A DNA stretch of 21,967 bases, taken from contig JAEWBG010000086.1 in assembly GCA_023391335.1 (NCBI GenBank), forward strand, positions 1 through 21,967. The letters run 5' to 3'. Origin of the DNA: Pseudomonadota bacterium (GTDB lineage: Bacteria > Pseudomonadota > Gammaproteobacteria > Steroidobacterales > Steroidobacteraceae). Both the position numbers and the translations under genes were made by a program. Positions 21,661-21,967 of this stretch are shown one piece after another. The notes beneath the pieces were generated by a model. That model did no database searches. It was not told where the DNA came from and was given only the letters and a program-made list of their open reading frames with translations. Every line of letters starts with the position of its first letter. Within the stretch, counting starts at the first letter, position 1.

Positions 21661-21967
21661 AGAGGCTCCCTGTAGTGCAGTTCGCACGTGATCTCAGCTA
21701 CGTCTGACGCAGTAAGTTGTTCCATGAAAAATGGAGGCACCTCGGCGACAGAGATGCCGCAGCGCGGGCCGTGTCAGATTTGCAGGGTGGTAGGGGAACT
21801 GAAAAACGGGAAACGGGAAACGGGAAACGGGAAACGGGAAACGGGAAACGGTCGCTCTCGGCGTCCTGCCTTCGCGGCATTAGCACATCCATGTGCGTCA
21901 GGGAACGAAGAGGCAAGCGCTTACGCGCAGGCAAGCCGTTGGCAAGGTAGCCGCGCGGAAGAGGAAG
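21661..21967. other. Gene-free right end
   Basis: No supported gene in the last 307 bases. The stretch holds the promoter region of the dehydrogenase gene (not resolved), the heptamer array at 21804-21851 and a short palindrome GCACATCCATGTGC (21883-21896). A 78-aa minus-strand frame is only translation of the heptamer repeat. Confidence 0.5.
21804..21851. repeat. Heptanucleotide tandem array (AAACGGG)n
   Basis: Six exact copies of AAACGGG (21804-21845) plus a six-base partial seventh (21846-21851). Seven-base G-rich tandem repeats of this sort are, from memory, common in intergenic DNA of Xanthomonadaceae and relatives. A 7-bp unit is prone to slippage, so the copy number probably varies between strains. 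It lies about 145 bases upstream of the dehydrogenase start. Confidence 0.9.

Noticed and set aside
21804..21851. CRISPR array
   Set aside because: The unit is only 7 bases with no spacers; it is a simple tandem repeat.

Overview
The window looks like chromosomal DNA of a gammaproteobacterium of the Xanthomonadales/Nevskiales/Steroidobacteraceae type. The reasons are moderately high GC, a long TonB-dependent receptor with an EEIVVTG N-terminus followed by a SapC-family gene, a CsbD protein, a short MARPPNYK-type basic protein, lipoproteins with Pro-Thr linkers, and a heptanucleotide tandem array. The taxonomic call is an inference from gene content only.

Positions 1-1330 (minus strand) are a piece of an integron cassette array with no integrase gene in view. 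Two cassettes can be delimited. One encodes an unknown 123-aa protein. The other encodes a RelE/ParE-type toxin with its antitoxin. In each, the stop codon of the last gene lies inside the R'' box (GCCTAAC or GGATAAC), and that box is the exact reverse complement of the same cassette's own start. The intervening attC shows folded-arm symmetry with one extrahelical base. A third, degenerate attC and a partial reading frame run off the left edge.

Positions 1330-4050 hold small, mostly unrecognised genes: a two-helix membrane protein, a lipoprotein/helical-protein pair in tight tandem, and three short minus-strand genes (CsbD-like, a 37-aa basic protein, a 99-aa unknown). Positions 4116-8896 hold a Na+/Ca2+ antiporter (TTG start), a convergent two-gene ABC exporter (ATPase then permease, minus strand), a cupin protein and a SnoaL-like protein.

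Positions 9024-12779 hold a prolyl-4-hydroxylase-type 2OG-Fe(II) oxygenase with a duplicated N-terminal helical module, a Pro-Thr-linker lipoprotein with a His-rich domain, a strong hairpin, a convergent DUF2799-type lipoprotein, and a secreted DUF1579-like protein. About 1 kb without a convincing gene follows.

Positions 13824-21660 form a nutrient-uptake and periplasmic-oxidation neighbourhood. It holds a TonB-dependent receptor and SapC (plus strand), then an SDR dehydrogenase, a TonB-like energy transducer and a large lipoprotein (minus strand). The lipoprotein joins a PQQ glucose/sorbosone-dehydrogenase-type propeller to an SO2930-like diheme cytochrome c domain. A plausible but untested reading is outer-membrane import driven by TonB, with oxidation of a sugar or alcohol at the outer membrane or periplasm and electrons passed to the attached hemes. 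The right end carries an AAACGGG tandem array and no supported gene.
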